Below are positions 1 to 5,947 of a DNA stretch of 11,146 nt, piece after piece. This stretch comes from Intestinibacillus sp050255995 (GTDB lineage: Bacteria; Bacillota; Clostridia; Oscillospirales; Butyricicoccaceae), in contig JBFWIM010000062.1 of NCBI GenBank assembly GCA_050255995.1, positions 1 through 11,146 of the forward strand, given 5' to 3'. The position numbers and the translations under genes are program-made. How positions within the stretch are numbered: position 1 is the first letter of the stretch; each line of letters opens with the position of its first letter. The notes beneath the pieces are model-generated. The model worked only from the letters and a program-made list of their open reading frames with translations. It searched no databases and was not told the DNA's origin.

Positions 1-104
1 CCCTGCGTTTCACCCTGCGCCGCACCGGTATCGCTGCCGCCGCAACCGGCTAAAGCAGCCGCCAGCATCGCGCCAGCCAGCATCATGCTCAGTGTTTTCT
101 TCAT
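1..104 (-). CDS. Lipoprotein, N-terminal part only (runs off the left edge)
   Basis: Only the first 34 codons are present. The peptide begins MKKTLSMMLAGAMLAAALAG and then has Cys21, followed by a Gly/Ser/Asp-rich linker. This is a textbook type II signal peptide: a positive n-region (K2, K3), a hydrophobic h-region at residues 5-17, and the lipobox L18-A-G-C21. The mature protein should therefore be lipidated on Cys21 and anchored to the outer face of the membrane. The start is supported by an AAAGGAG ribosome binding site about ten bases upstream. The gene has its own promoter and follows the terminator of the M24 peptidase gene, so it is a separate transcription unit. In Clostridia such proteins are most often solute-binding subunits of ABC transporters, but the part that would show this is missing and no function is assigned. 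Confidence 0.85.
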   Translation of the reverse strand, partial: MKKTLSMMLAGAMLAAALAGCGGSDTGAAQGETQ

Positions 105-147
105 ATTTGTGTTTCTCCTTTGCAATCTTGTTCTGCTTACAGATTTT

Positions 148-176
148 ATTATACGGATGCTTTGTAAAGTTGTAAC
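148..176 (-). promoter_or_regulatory. Promoter of the lipoprotein gene
   Basis: On the minus strand a perfect -10 TATAAT lies at 153-148. Seventeen bases upstream, at 176-171, is GTTACA as a weak -35 element (TTACAA with a 16-base spacer is the alternative). The predicted transcript start is near 140, giving a leader of about 36 bases. The poor -35 match fits a promoter that needs or responds to a regulator. The TTACA repeats at 163-200 overlap the -35 region. Confidence 0.6.
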
Positions 177-200
177 CATTGCTTTGTAAGATTCCTGTAA
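159..200. repeat. Repeated GCTTTGTAA / TGTAA elements at the lipoprotein promoter (candidate operator)
   Basis: The 9-mer GCTTTGTAA occurs twice in direct orientation, at 159-167 and 181-189, exactly 22 bases apart. The shorter core TGTAA occurs four times, at 163, 171, 185 and 196; three of these (163, 185, 196) are spaced by 22 and 11 bases. The cluster overlaps and lies just upstream of the predicted -35 element. The repeats are seen directly; a regulator-binding role is inferred from helical phasing and position. Confidence 0.45.
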
Positions 201-210
201 AGTCGAAGTG

Positions 211-262
211 TAAAAACAAACAAGCGGGAAATGCGCCTATCTTACGCATTTCTCGCTCGTTT
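211..262 (-). terminator. Rho-independent terminator after the M24 peptidase gene
   Basis: A long hairpin starts 18 bases beyond the TAA stop. The core stem pairs AAATGCG (229-235) with CGCATTT (245-251) around a nine-base loop. It extends outward through 223-228/252-257 with one mismatch and then through the A/T-rich 218-221/259-262. On the minus strand it is followed by a T-rich run (complement of 211-223). It separates the yqeG operon from the lipoprotein gene. Confidence 0.8.
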
Positions 263-279
263 TACACAAAATTTGCAAT

Positions 280-1341
280 TTAAAGAATGAGCAGCTCCTT
301 CGGCGCTTCGGTGAGATTGCGGCAGCCATCCGCCGTAAGGTAAAGCATATCCTCAATGCGTACGCCGAACTTTCCGGGCAGGTAGACGCCCGGCTCAGCA
401 GTCAGCACCGCGCCCTCCGGCAGCAGGCCTTTCGCACGCGGCGAAGCATTGGGCGCTTCATGAATAAAAAGCCCGACGCCGTGTCCGAATCCGTGCCCGA
501 ACGCATCACCGTAGCCCGCTTGCTCTATGATCCGGCGCGCCGCGCCGTCCACCTCGACGCCGGTCGCGCCCGGCCGCGCCGCAGCGATGCCCGCGGCCTG
601 TGCGGCGAGCACGGTCTCGTACACCCGGCGCATTTCATCCGAACAACGCCCGACCGCGACCGTGCGCGTCATATCCGAGCAATAGCCCCCGACGATACAG
701 CCGAAATCCATCGTGACAAAGTCGCCCGTCTCGATCGGCTTTTCCGACGGCACGCCGTGCGGCTTCGACGAGTTGGCACCAGATACGACAATCGGATCGA
801 AGGACATATTTTCCGCACCGTAAAGCAGCATGAGATAGGTCAGCTTCGCAGCAATCTGCTTTTCGGTCGCCCCGGGACGGATGTCGTTCAGCACCTCCGC
901 AAGCGCCTGTTCGGCAATCCGCTGCGCGCGCACGATACGCTGAACCTCCTCCGGCTCCTTGGTCAGACGCAGGCGGTCCATAAAGCCTTCCATCGTCACC
1001 GCTTCGGTCTGCAGACCCCTTTCCCAGCTCAAAAACTCCGCGTAGGTCAACGCGCCGTCCTCCAGCGCGACGGTCTCAGCGCGGTCGGCCTCAATGCAGG
1101 CGTTCACCGCCTCCGTGTAGCTGACGCCCCCGCCCACTTCGCGGATTTCAAAGCCGCGAATCTGCGCCCGCGCCGCCTCAATATACCGGAAGTCGGTGAA
1201 AAAGAACGCACGCCGTTTGGAAATATAACACACACCCGCGGTCGAGTGAAAACCGGTTGCGTACCGGCGGTTACATTCACTTGTCAGCACCAGCGCGTCA
1301 AAATCCGCACGTGACAGCGCTTCCTGAATCTTTGCAATCAT
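280..1341 (-). CDS. yqhT: M24 family metallopeptidase (aminopeptidase P / Xaa-Pro peptidase type, YqhT-like)
   Basis: The 353-residue protein has the two-part layout of Xaa-Pro peptidases: an N-terminal creatinase-like domain (about 1-125) and a C-terminal pita-bread catalytic domain (about 130-353). The five dinuclear metal ligands of the M24 family are visible: D212 (MDFG), D223 (SDMTRT), H287 (FGHGVG), E316 (AEPGVY) and E330 (RIED). It should be a cytoplasmic enzyme removing N-terminal residues that precede proline. The ATG at 1341 was chosen because it overlaps the aroQ stop (ATGA), has an AAGGG site upstream, and gives the usual family length; a longer open frame to 1497 would run inside aroQ. 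In Bacillus subtilis yqhS (aroQ) and yqhT are also adjacent, usually followed by efp. Here the operon ends instead. Exact dipeptide specificity cannot be read from the sequence. Confidence 0.93.
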   Translation of the reverse strand: MIAKIQEALSRADFDALVLTSECNRRYATGFHSTAGVCYISKRRAFFFTDFRYIEAARAQIRGFEIREVGGGVSYTEAVNACIEADRAETVALEDGALTYAEFLSWERGLQTEAVTMEGFMDRLRLTKEPEEVQRIVRAQRIAEQALAEVLNDIRPGATEKQIAAKLTYLMLLYGAENMSFDPIVVSGANSSKPHGVPSEKPIETGDFVTMDFGCIVGGYCSDMTRTVAVGRCSDEMRRVYETVLAAQAAGIAAARPGATGVEVDGAARRIIEQAGYGDAFGHGFGHGVGLFIHEAPNASPRAKGLLPEGAVLTAEPGVYLPGKFGVRIEDMLYLTADGCRNLTEAPKELLIL

Positions 1342-1772
1342 ACCAGCATCGCCCTTACCGCATCCACCGCAAGAAGATAGCTCTCCTTGCCAAAGCCTGC
1401 AATCACGCCCACGCACACCGGCGCGATGACCGACTTGTGGCGGAACTCCTCGCGGGCGTGCACGTTGGACATATGTATCTCGACGCAGGGCAGGCACACC
1501 GAAGCGATCGCATCGCGGATGGCGTAGCTGTAGTGCGTGTAAGCGCCCGCGTTGATAATGATCGCATCGCAGCCCTCCATCGCCTCATGGATGCGGTCGA
1601 TCAGCGCGCCCTCGCTGTTCGACTGGAACACAGAGCACTTCATACCGAGCCTCTCGCACTTCTGTACAACCTCGGCGTTGATCGCAGCCAGAGAATTGCG
1701 GCCGTAAATGCCCGGCTCCCGCACCCCGGTAAGGTTCAGATTTGGACCGTGGATCAGTAATATATGCTTCAT
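1338..1772 (-). CDS. aroQ: 3-dehydroquinate dehydratase, type II
   Basis: The 144-residue protein converts 3-dehydroquinate to 3-dehydroshikimate in the shikimate pathway (EC 4.2.1.10). The length is normal for the small dodecameric type II enzyme. Diagnostic blocks are present: GPNLNLTGVREPGIYG at 9-24 with the catalytic Tyr23 and the flexible-lid arginine, FQSNSEG at 49-55, NAGAYTH at 74-80, EIHMSN at 98-103 with the catalytic histidine H100, and R111 near the active site. The start is supported by GAGGGAG about ten bases upstream. Its ATG overlaps the stop of the upstream TIM-barrel gene (ATGA), and its own TGA overlaps the start of the peptidase gene, so translation of the three is probably coupled. 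No other shikimate-pathway gene is in the window. Confidence 0.96.
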   Translation of the reverse strand: MKHILLIHGPNLNLTGVREPGIYGRNSLAAINAEVVQKCERLGMKCSVFQSNSEGALIDRIHEAMEGCDAIIINAGAYTHYSYAIRDAIASVCLPCVEIHMSNVHAREEFRHKSVIAPVCVGVIAGFGKESYLLAVDAVRAMLV

Positions 1773-2626
1773 TTTCGTCTCGCTCCCTCATATAGTTGTT
1801 TCATGGTGGCGGCATCCTCAGCCTGCGTGCCGGCTGATTCACAGATGAACGTCGGCGTGTAGCCGCGCACGGCGGTGAGTTCCGCAATCGGCGCGAAGTC
1901 GGGGCCGTAAACCGTATCCGCAAAGGTGAGGTGCCGTTTCTCGCCCTTGTCGCCGTATTCAATCTTGGAAAAATGGCTGTGGAACACACGCGTCCTGTCC
2001 GCGCCGATCGTATTTTCCATCAGGTCAAACAGCCGGGCAAAGTCTCCCGGCTGACGGTACCCACCCCCGGTACGCGCATTCAGGTGACCAAAATCGATAC
2101 AGGGCAGCAGCCGGTCGTCCTGCGCCACCAGCGCGCAGACTTCCTCCGCGCTGCCGAGCACACTCTGTTTTCCCATGGTCTCCAGGCAGATGGTCTGGCC
2201 GCCGAAGCCCTCTTCTTCCATCAGCGCGAGAATGTTTTGCAGATTCTTCGCCGTGTTCGCCATCGCCCGCTCGCGAGATAGCTTGCCCTGCCCGCCGCAA
2301 TGAACGGTCAGGCGTTTCGCGCCCATCGCCCGCGCCACCCGGCAGCTTGCCAGCACATAGCCCGCGTTTTTCTCGATGCGCTCCAGCTCGTCCGAGGACA
2401 AATTGATAAAATACGGCGTGTGGATGGACAGCGCGATGCCGTACTGCGCCGCCTGCGCGCCGATCCGCGCCGCAGTCTCTTCGCCGACATTCACACCGCG
2501 CCCGCATTGATATTCATAGGCGGTCAGCCCCTGTGCCGCGAGCCAGCGCGGCGCATCGACCGTAGCCTTGAAGCCCGCGTCGGCAAAGGACTGCGCATTG
2601 CCTGCCGGGCCGAATCTTGGTTCCAT
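1769..2626 (-). CDS. Endonuclease IV-like TIM-barrel protein (xylose isomerase-like / AP endonuclease 2 family)
   Basis: The 285-residue protein matches the AP endonuclease family 2 fold in both length and metal-ligand order. Candidate ligands line up with Escherichia coli Nfo: H69 (IHTPYFINL), H109 (VHCGGQ), E149 (LETMGK), D178 and H181 (IDFGHLN), H216 (FHSHFSK), H232 and E263 (CESAG). The Asp-Arg-His motif of true endonuclease IV, whose Asp and His bind the third zinc, reads EKRH here (229-232), so one ligand may be changed or absent. It could be an AP endonuclease of DNA base excision repair or a related TIM-barrel enzyme of other specificity. The ATG at 2626 follows the yqeG TAA after one base. 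A longer frame upstream to 2683 would run inside yqeG. Confidence is high for the fold and moderate for DNA-repair activity. Confidence 0.8.
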   Translation of the reverse strand: MEPRFGPAGNAQSFADAGFKATVDAPRWLAAQGLTAYEYQCGRGVNVGEETAARIGAQAAQYGIALSIHTPYFINLSSDELERIEKNAGYVLASCRVARAMGAKRLTVHCGGQGKLSRERAMANTAKNLQNILALMEEEGFGGQTICLETMGKQSVLGSAEEVCALVAQDDRLLPCIDFGHLNARTGGGYRQPGDFARLFDLMENTIGADRTRVFHSHFSKIEYGDKGEKRHLTFADTVYGPDFAPIAELTAVRGYTPTFICESAGTQAEDAATMKQLYEGARRK

Positions 2627-2627
2627 G

Positions 2628-3137
2628 TTATTTTGTTCTCTCTTCCATTCTCTTTTTGCCGCGTGCAATAAAGCCGCGCTCAAACCGATAACGCAGCCGG
2701 ATCCAGAAATCCGTCAGGTCGAGCGACTGCACGTAGCAGGTCATCGCCGCACCCGCGCGGTTTCCGCCGATGGTGTCCGTATAGATCTGATCGCCTACGA
2801 CCGCACACTCGGAGATCGGCACGCCGAGCACAGCCGCGCCGCGCCGGAAGCCGCGCCGCAGGGGTTTGCCCGCACGGCTGAGCCATGGCACATCCAGCCC
2901 CTCGCAGAACACGCGCACACGGCTTTCGCTATTGTTGGACAAAACAAGAACTTCTATTCCCGCTTCCAGAAAACCATGCAGAAAGGGGCGCAGCGTTTCG
3001 GGCGGAGTGGCCGCATGGCGTGAAGCCATCGTGCCGTCCAGATCGATCAGCATGCCGCGCGCGCCGTTTTTCTGCAGCAGTTCGGGCGTGATCTCGTAGA
3101 TGGTATCGAAAACATAGCTTGGGATCAAGTTCGTCAT
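2628..3137 (-). CDS. yqeG: YqeG family HAD IIIA-type phosphatase
   Basis: The 169-residue protein carries all four HAD-superfamily motifs: DLDGT at 32-36 (nucleophile D32, acid/base D34), LSNNS at 66-70, the lysine K91 in AGKP, and GDQIYTD at 115-121 with acidic residues D116 and D121. The block after motif IV (GGNRAG) is typical of the YqeG family, which is widespread in Firmicutes and related to phosphatidylglycerophosphate phosphatases. The natural substrate of most YqeG proteins is not established. The start at 3137 has AGGAG at a good distance; a longer in-frame start at 3176 lacks such a site. It is the first gene of the yqeG - endonuclease IV-like - aroQ - yqhT operon. The C-terminus is strongly basic (about residues 145-169). 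Confidence 0.9.
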   Translation of the reverse strand: MTNLIPSYVFDTIYEITPELLQKNGARGMLIDLDGTMASRHAATPPETLRPFLHGFLEAGIEVLVLSNNSESRVRVFCEGLDVPWLSRAGKPLRRGFRRGAAVLGVPISECAVVGDQIYTDTIGGNRAGAAMTCYVQSLDLTDFWIRLRYRFERGFIARGKKRMEERTK

Positions 3138-3182
3138 ATAGCTCTCCTGTAGTACTTGTTTTGCCGCTCGCGACATATAGTA

Positions 3183-3211
3183 AGTTTAATAGATTTTGCA
3201 TGTAATGTCCA
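3183..3211 (-). promoter_or_regulatory. Candidate promoter of the yqeG operon
   Basis: On the minus strand TGGACA at 3211-3206 (five of six -35 consensus bases) is followed after 17 bases by TAAACT at 3188-3183 (four of six -10 bases). The transcript would start near 3176, about 40 bases before the yqeG ATG. On the opposite strand TTGCCG at 3161-3166 and TTTAAT at 3185-3190 form a weaker candidate for the divergent gene at 3233; the two promoters would overlap. Confidence 0.45.
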
Positions 3212-3232
3212 GAAAAAAGGAGTGATCTTGTC

Positions 3233-3994
3233 GTGTCGCTGCCCGCATCTGTTATCCTTGTCTGCGCCGGCGCGGATACTGCCCGCGCGTCCGGGCACGG
3301 TCATGCCCTGCTTGACCTTTGCTACCGCATTACGCCGCAGGGTACCCTCGACCGCCTCAAGCTGAGCGCTTTCAGCGCCGGAAACTACATCGGCATCAGC
3401 GATTTCCCTGCCTCCTCCGTGACGGTAACTCCCCAGCCCTTTACCGATTCCGTGCTGTATGAGGCCGAAAGACTGCAGGCACGCGGCGTTTTTGCGGACC
3501 TGGAATGCAGCTCTCCCTCTGCCCGCGCGCTCTGCGCGGCGCTTGATGAGACACTCTATGCACGCGGCATTCCTTTTTTCGTTCCGCTTGCCCGGGCGGA
3601 GGATACCCGCCACGCCATCCTGACGGCGGAGACTGCTGTCAGCGGCGGCAGCCTTCGCGGCATGATTGCCGAGCTTCAGAAGCAATACGGCGTAGACCGC
3701 GTGGCCGCCCTGCTGCGGCCGGTCTGCTCCGATTTCAGCATGCCCGCGGAGAATGCGGACGGCGTCTCGATGACGCTGGAAGCATGCGAGGCGCTGCGTG
3801 CCAAACAGGGCGCGCAGGTCTTTTTCTCCCATGAGCTGTGCGCCAAATACTTCACCTACATGGAAGATGATATGCACGGGCACTTCGTTCTGTTCGATGA
3901 TGACAGCACGATCGAGGAAAAAATTATGCAGCTGAAAAAACAGGGCGTACGCGATATCTTCGCGCTTTATCCGGACGTCGCTCCCATGCTGTAA
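3233..3994 (+). CDS. Protein of unknown function, 253 residues, possibly a TIM-barrel
   Basis: I do not recognise a named family. The open frame begins at a GTG preceded by AAGGAGTGAT with a spacing of about ten bases; there is no in-frame ATG with a better site. The protein is soluble-looking, with no signal peptide and no membrane span. Alternating short hydrophobic strands and amphipathic helices (for example VILVC 7-11, GVFADLE 85-91, IPFFVPL 113-119, AQVFFSH 194-200, GHFVLFD 216-222 and DIFALYP 241-247) suggest an alpha/beta barrel. The acidic DLE at a strand end and the closing helix-strand pattern vaguely recall catalytically reduced GH18-like barrels, which is a guess. It starts divergently from yqeG and converges on ybaK. 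Clean strand/helix periodicity, normal GC and a good ribosome binding site make it a real gene. Confidence 0.8.
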   Translation: MSLPASVILVCAGADTARASGHGHALLDLCYRITPQGTLDRLKLSAFSAGNYIGISDFPASSVTVTPQPFTDSVLYEAERLQARGVFADLECSSPSARALCAALDETLYARGIPFFVPLARAEDTRHAILTAETAVSGGSLRGMIAELQKQYGVDRVAALLRPVCSDFSMPAENADGVSMTLEACEALRAKQGAQVFFSHELCAKYFTYMEDDMHGHFVLFDDDSTIEEKIMQLKKQGVRDIFALYPDVAPML

Positions 3995-3999
3995 CCGCT

Positions 4000-4485
4000 T
4001 CAGGAAATAATATCCGCCGTTCTCGCCGCCACCAGTCCGATCAGGTCGGCAGGCCGGGTTTCAATCTGGTAACCGATTTTGCCCGCGGAAACCACAATGG
4101 TCGGGATGCTGTCCGCACTTCTGTGAAAAACCGTGTCGTACGCCTTTTTCATACCGACCGGGGAGCAGCCGCCACGCACGTAGCCGGTCAATCCCAAAAG
4201 CTCCCTGACGTGCACCATCTCGACCGACTTCTCCGCCGCCGCCCTTGCCGCCTTTTTCAGATCCAGTTCGGCCGCGACCGGAATGACAAAAACATGGATC
4301 GCGCCGCTCCTGCCACGCGCCACCAGCGTTTTAAACACCGTTTCGACGTCCTGCCCGAGCAGTTCAGCGACCGTCACGCCGTCCACCGCCTCTTTGCCGT
4401 GCGGATATTCGTGCGGCGTATACGGAATTTTCGCCTGCTCCAAAATCCGCATCACATTGGTCTTGTTCTCCGCGCTCTTCGCCAT
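4000..4485 (-). CDS. ybaK: Cys-tRNA(Pro) deacylase, YbaK/EbsC family
   Basis: The 161-residue protein belongs to the YbaK branch of the trans-editing domain superfamily. These enzymes hydrolyse Cys-tRNA(Pro), which prolyl-tRNA synthetase forms by mischarging. The hallmark catalytic lysine is K52 in VFKTLV, and the conserved block GYVRGGCSPVGMKK lies at 101-114, where GxxSP is typical of YbaK as opposed to the related ProX or INS domains. The length is normal. The start at 4485 has AAGGAAGG upstream. It has its own promoter (4527-4555) and faces the unknown gene on the other strand, with five bases between the two stop codons and no terminator between them. Confidence 0.93.
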   Translation of the reverse strand: MAKSAENKTNVMRILEQAKIPYTPHEYPHGKEAVDGVTVAELLGQDVETVFKTLVARGRSGAIHVFVIPVAAELDLKKAARAAAEKSVEMVHVRELLGLTGYVRGGCSPVGMKKAYDTVFHRSADSIPTIVVSAGKIGYQIETRPADLIGLVAARTADIIS

Positions 4486-4526
4486 GGTGCTTCCTTCCTT
4501 TGCATACAGATTGTCTATCGCAGCTT

Positions 4527-4555
4527 ATTATAGTACGCTTTGGCGCAAAAAACAA
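4527..4555 (-). promoter_or_regulatory. Promoter of ybaK
   Basis: On the minus strand a perfect -10 TATAAT lies at 4532-4527. It is preceded by a 17-base spacer and TTGTTT at 4555-4550 as the -35 element. The leader would be about 35 bases. The region is AT-rich against a GC-rich background and lies back to back with the promoter of the small membrane protein. Confidence 0.65.
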
Positions 4556-4584
4556 CCCGCAGGCTGCAAAACAGACCGCCCACC

Positions 4585-4613
4585 TTTACATCCGGTACCG
4601 CGGCTGGTATACT
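4585..4613 (+). promoter_or_regulatory. Near-consensus promoter of the small membrane protein gene
   Basis: TTTACA (4585-4590), a spacer of exactly 17 bases and TATACT (4608-4613) match sigma-70/sigma-A sites at five of six positions each. A TGG directly before the -10 makes it an extended -10 promoter. The predicted start near 4620 falls at the edge of the GAGGTGAT ribosome binding site (4621-4628), so the leader is only about a dozen bases. The arrangement suggests strong transcription with no room for leader regulation. Confidence 0.7.
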
Positions 4614-4632
4614 GGTACCCGAGGTGATATTT

Positions 4633-4740
4633 ATGAAAAAAGGCCTGTCTGTCGCGGTACTCATCGTCGGCATCGGCGTAACGCTGCTCGGCGCCGCGGT
4701 TACCGTCCTTGGCGGGGTCGGTCTTGGAAAAAGCAAATAA
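4633..4740 (+). CDS. Small glycine-rich single-span membrane protein (35 residues)
   Basis: The ATG at 4633 follows a very strong site, GAGGTGAT, five bases before it. The frame is open further upstream (to 4540), but that part has no ribosome binding site and would cover the promoter, so the short form is the real one. The protein has two lysines at residues 2-3, one hydrophobic span at about 4-31, and a K-S-K tail, predicting a short membrane peptide with positive charges on both ends. Glycine occurs every seventh residue (G13, G20, G27, with S6 in phase), and residues 13-19 and 20-26 are near repeats (G-x-x-V-T-x-L). This small-residue face favours tight helix packing or oligomerisation. 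It is a complete unit with its own promoter and terminator. The function is unknown; a small membrane regulator or a toxin-like peptide are possible, but nothing here decides. Confidence 0.75.
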   Translation: MKKGLSVAVLIVGIGVTLLGAAVTVLGGVGLGKSK

Positions 4741-4762
4741 CCTGCATATATGCCCCTTACGC

Positions 4763-4793
4763 ACGCCGCTGTGCAACACATGCGGCGTTTTTT
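4763..4793 (+). terminator. Rho-independent terminator after the small membrane protein gene
   Basis: The stem ACGCCGC (4763-4769) pairs with GCGGCGT (4782-4788). It continues inward as TGTG (4770-4773) with CACA (4777-4780) across a single bulged T (4781), with a three-base loop. Six T residues (4788-4793) follow directly. It lies 22 bases past the small gene's stop and isolates it from pta. Confidence 0.88.
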
Positions 4794-4813
4794 CCATTTT
4801 TGTATTTTTATTG

Positions 4814-4843
4814 TTGAGAAATGGGATACTGCGGGTGTATAAT
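4814..4843 (+). promoter_or_regulatory. Promoter of pta
   Basis: TTGAGA (4814-4819) and a perfect TATAAT (4838-4843) are separated by 18 bases, right after the preceding terminator. The predicted start is near 4850, giving a leader of roughly 39 bases that carries the GGAGG ribosome binding site of pta. Confidence 0.72.
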
Positions 4844-4888
4844 TGTTTTGTAACGAAAATTTATACAGATCACGGAGGAAAAAATATC

Positions 4889-5863
4889 ATGTTGGAGAAT
4901 CTAATCGCCACACTCAAAGCCGATCCCCGTAAAATTGTCTTTACCGAGGGTCCCGATCCCCGCATCCTGGAGGCGGCGTCCCGCCTGAAGCAGGACGGCA
5001 TTCTGGAGTCCATCCTCGTCGGCAAGGTGGACGAGGTGCAGGCGGCGGCCAAGGCCGGCGGCTTCGATATTGAAGGTCTTGAAATCCTCGATCCCGCGAC
5101 CTGCCCGGAGATGGACGCCATGGTCGCCAAAATGGTTGAACTGCGCAAGGGCAAAATGACCGAAGAGGACTGCCGCAAGGCGCTGTCGAAGGGCAACTAC
5201 TTCGGCACCATGCTGGTCAAGATCGGCAAGGCCGACGCGCTGCTCGGCGGCGCGACCTATTCCACGGCGGACACCGTCCGTCCGGCGCTGCAGCTCATCA
5301 AGACCAAGCCCGGCAACAAAATCGTCTCCTCCTGCTTTATTCTGACCCGTACCAATGCGGACGGTAAGGAAGAGAACTACGCGATGGGCGACTGCGCAAT
5401 CAACATTACCCCGAACGAGGACGAGCTGGTCGAGATCGCTATCGAGACCGCGCACACCGCCAAGGCGTTCGGCATCGACCCCAAGGTCGCGATGTTGTCC
5501 TACTCCACCATGGGCTCCGGCAAGGGCGACTCGGTCGATATGATGCGGGGCGCCACCGCCAAGGCCAGAGCCGCCGCTCCCGATCTCGCGATCGACGGCG
5601 AGCTGCAGTTTGACGCGGCCTTCTCCCCGGTCGTCGCGAAAACCAAGTGCAAGGACTCCCCGGTCGCAGGCCAGGCGAACACTTTTATCTTCCCGGACAT
5701 CAACGCCGGCAACATCGGCTACAAAATCGCGCAGCGTCTGGGCGGCTTTGAGGCTTTCGGCCCGATCCTTCAGGGTCTGAACGCGCCGATCAACGACCTG
5801 TCCCGCGGCTGCAACGCGGACGAAGTCTACAAAATGGCTATCATCACCGCCGGCCTCAAGTAA
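4889..5863 (+). CDS. pta: Phosphate acetyltransferase
   Basis: The 324-residue protein interconverts acetyl-CoA plus phosphate and acetyl phosphate plus CoA (EC 2.3.1.8), the step that feeds acetate formation and ATP gain via acetate kinase. It is the short, single-domain class of about 325-330 residues without the N-terminal DRTGG/P-loop extension of long enterobacterial Pta. Recognisable blocks are IVFTEGPDPRILEAA at 16-30, GGATYSTADTVRPAL at 120-134, YSTMGSGKG at 205-213, and the C-terminal active-site region from SPVAGQANTFIFPD (257-270) to INDLSRGC (301-308), where Ser305 and Arg306 match catalytic or CoA-site residues of characterised enzymes. The ATG at 4889 has GGAGG at good distance; the in-frame open region upstream to 4709 runs through promoter and terminator. 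Codon use is notably biased to AAG, GGC, ATC and GAC, fitting high expression. ackA is not adjacent. Confidence 0.96.
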   Translation: MLENLIATLKADPRKIVFTEGPDPRILEAASRLKQDGILESILVGKVDEVQAAAKAGGFDIEGLEILDPATCPEMDAMVAKMVELRKGKMTEEDCRKALSKGNYFGTMLVKIGKADALLGGATYSTADTVRPALQLIKTKPGNKIVSSCFILTRTNADGKEENYAMGDCAINITPNEDELVEIAIETAHTAKAFGIDPKVAMLSYSTMGSGKGDSVDMMRGATAKARAAAPDLAIDGELQFDAAFSPVVAKTKCKDSPVAGQANTFIFPDINAGNIGYKIAQRLGGFEAFGPILQGLNAPINDLSRGCNADEVYKMAIITAGLK

Positions 5864-5892
5864 AGTTTCTTCCGAATCTGCTCGAATCATAC

Positions 5893-5928
5893 AAGGCCCT
5901 GTCCGATCCTTCGGACAGGGCCTTTTCT
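5893..5928 (+). terminator. Rho-independent terminator of pta
   Basis: A perfect 14-bp stem (5893-5906 with 5911-5924) has the loop TCCT and a TTTTCTT tail. It lies 29 bases past the pta stop. On the minus strand there is no U-tract after the stem, so it works mainly in the pta direction. Confidence 0.92.
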
Positions 5929-5947
5929 TCGCTGCTACGGGCGCAAC

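Noticed and set aside
1342..1497. Longer N-terminus for the M24 peptidase (start at 1497)
   Set aside because: The added 52 residues overlap aroQ, are low-complexity and unlike the family. The ATG at 1341 overlapping the aroQ stop, with a ribosome binding site, gives the normal 353-residue length.
3138..3232. Riboswitch or T-box in the yqeG / unknown-gene divergent region
   Set aside because: The 95-base gap is too short once two promoters and ribosome binding sites are placed, and no conserved T-box or riboswitch core was recognised.
4540..4632. Longer form of the small membrane protein starting at 4540
   Set aside because: It would place coding sequence over the near-consensus promoter at 4585-4613 and has no ribosome binding site, whereas the internal ATG at 4633 has an ideal one.
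4633..4793. Type I toxin-antitoxin pair, with the 35-residue peptide as toxin and an antisense RNA from the opposite strand
   Set aside because: The only opposing promoter candidate (TTGCAC at 4776-4771 with a weak TATATG- or CATATA-like -10) is poor and poorly spaced, and there is no duplicated cassette or long-leader structure. The peptide alone does not justify the claim.
4901..5890. Long open frame (about 329 codons) antisense to pta, and similar long antisense frames opposite argB, argD and yqhT
   Set aside because: They mirror strongly conserved genes, have Arg/Ala/Gly/His-rich composition typical of GC-rich shadow frames, and lack ribosome binding sites. They are artefacts of codon bias.
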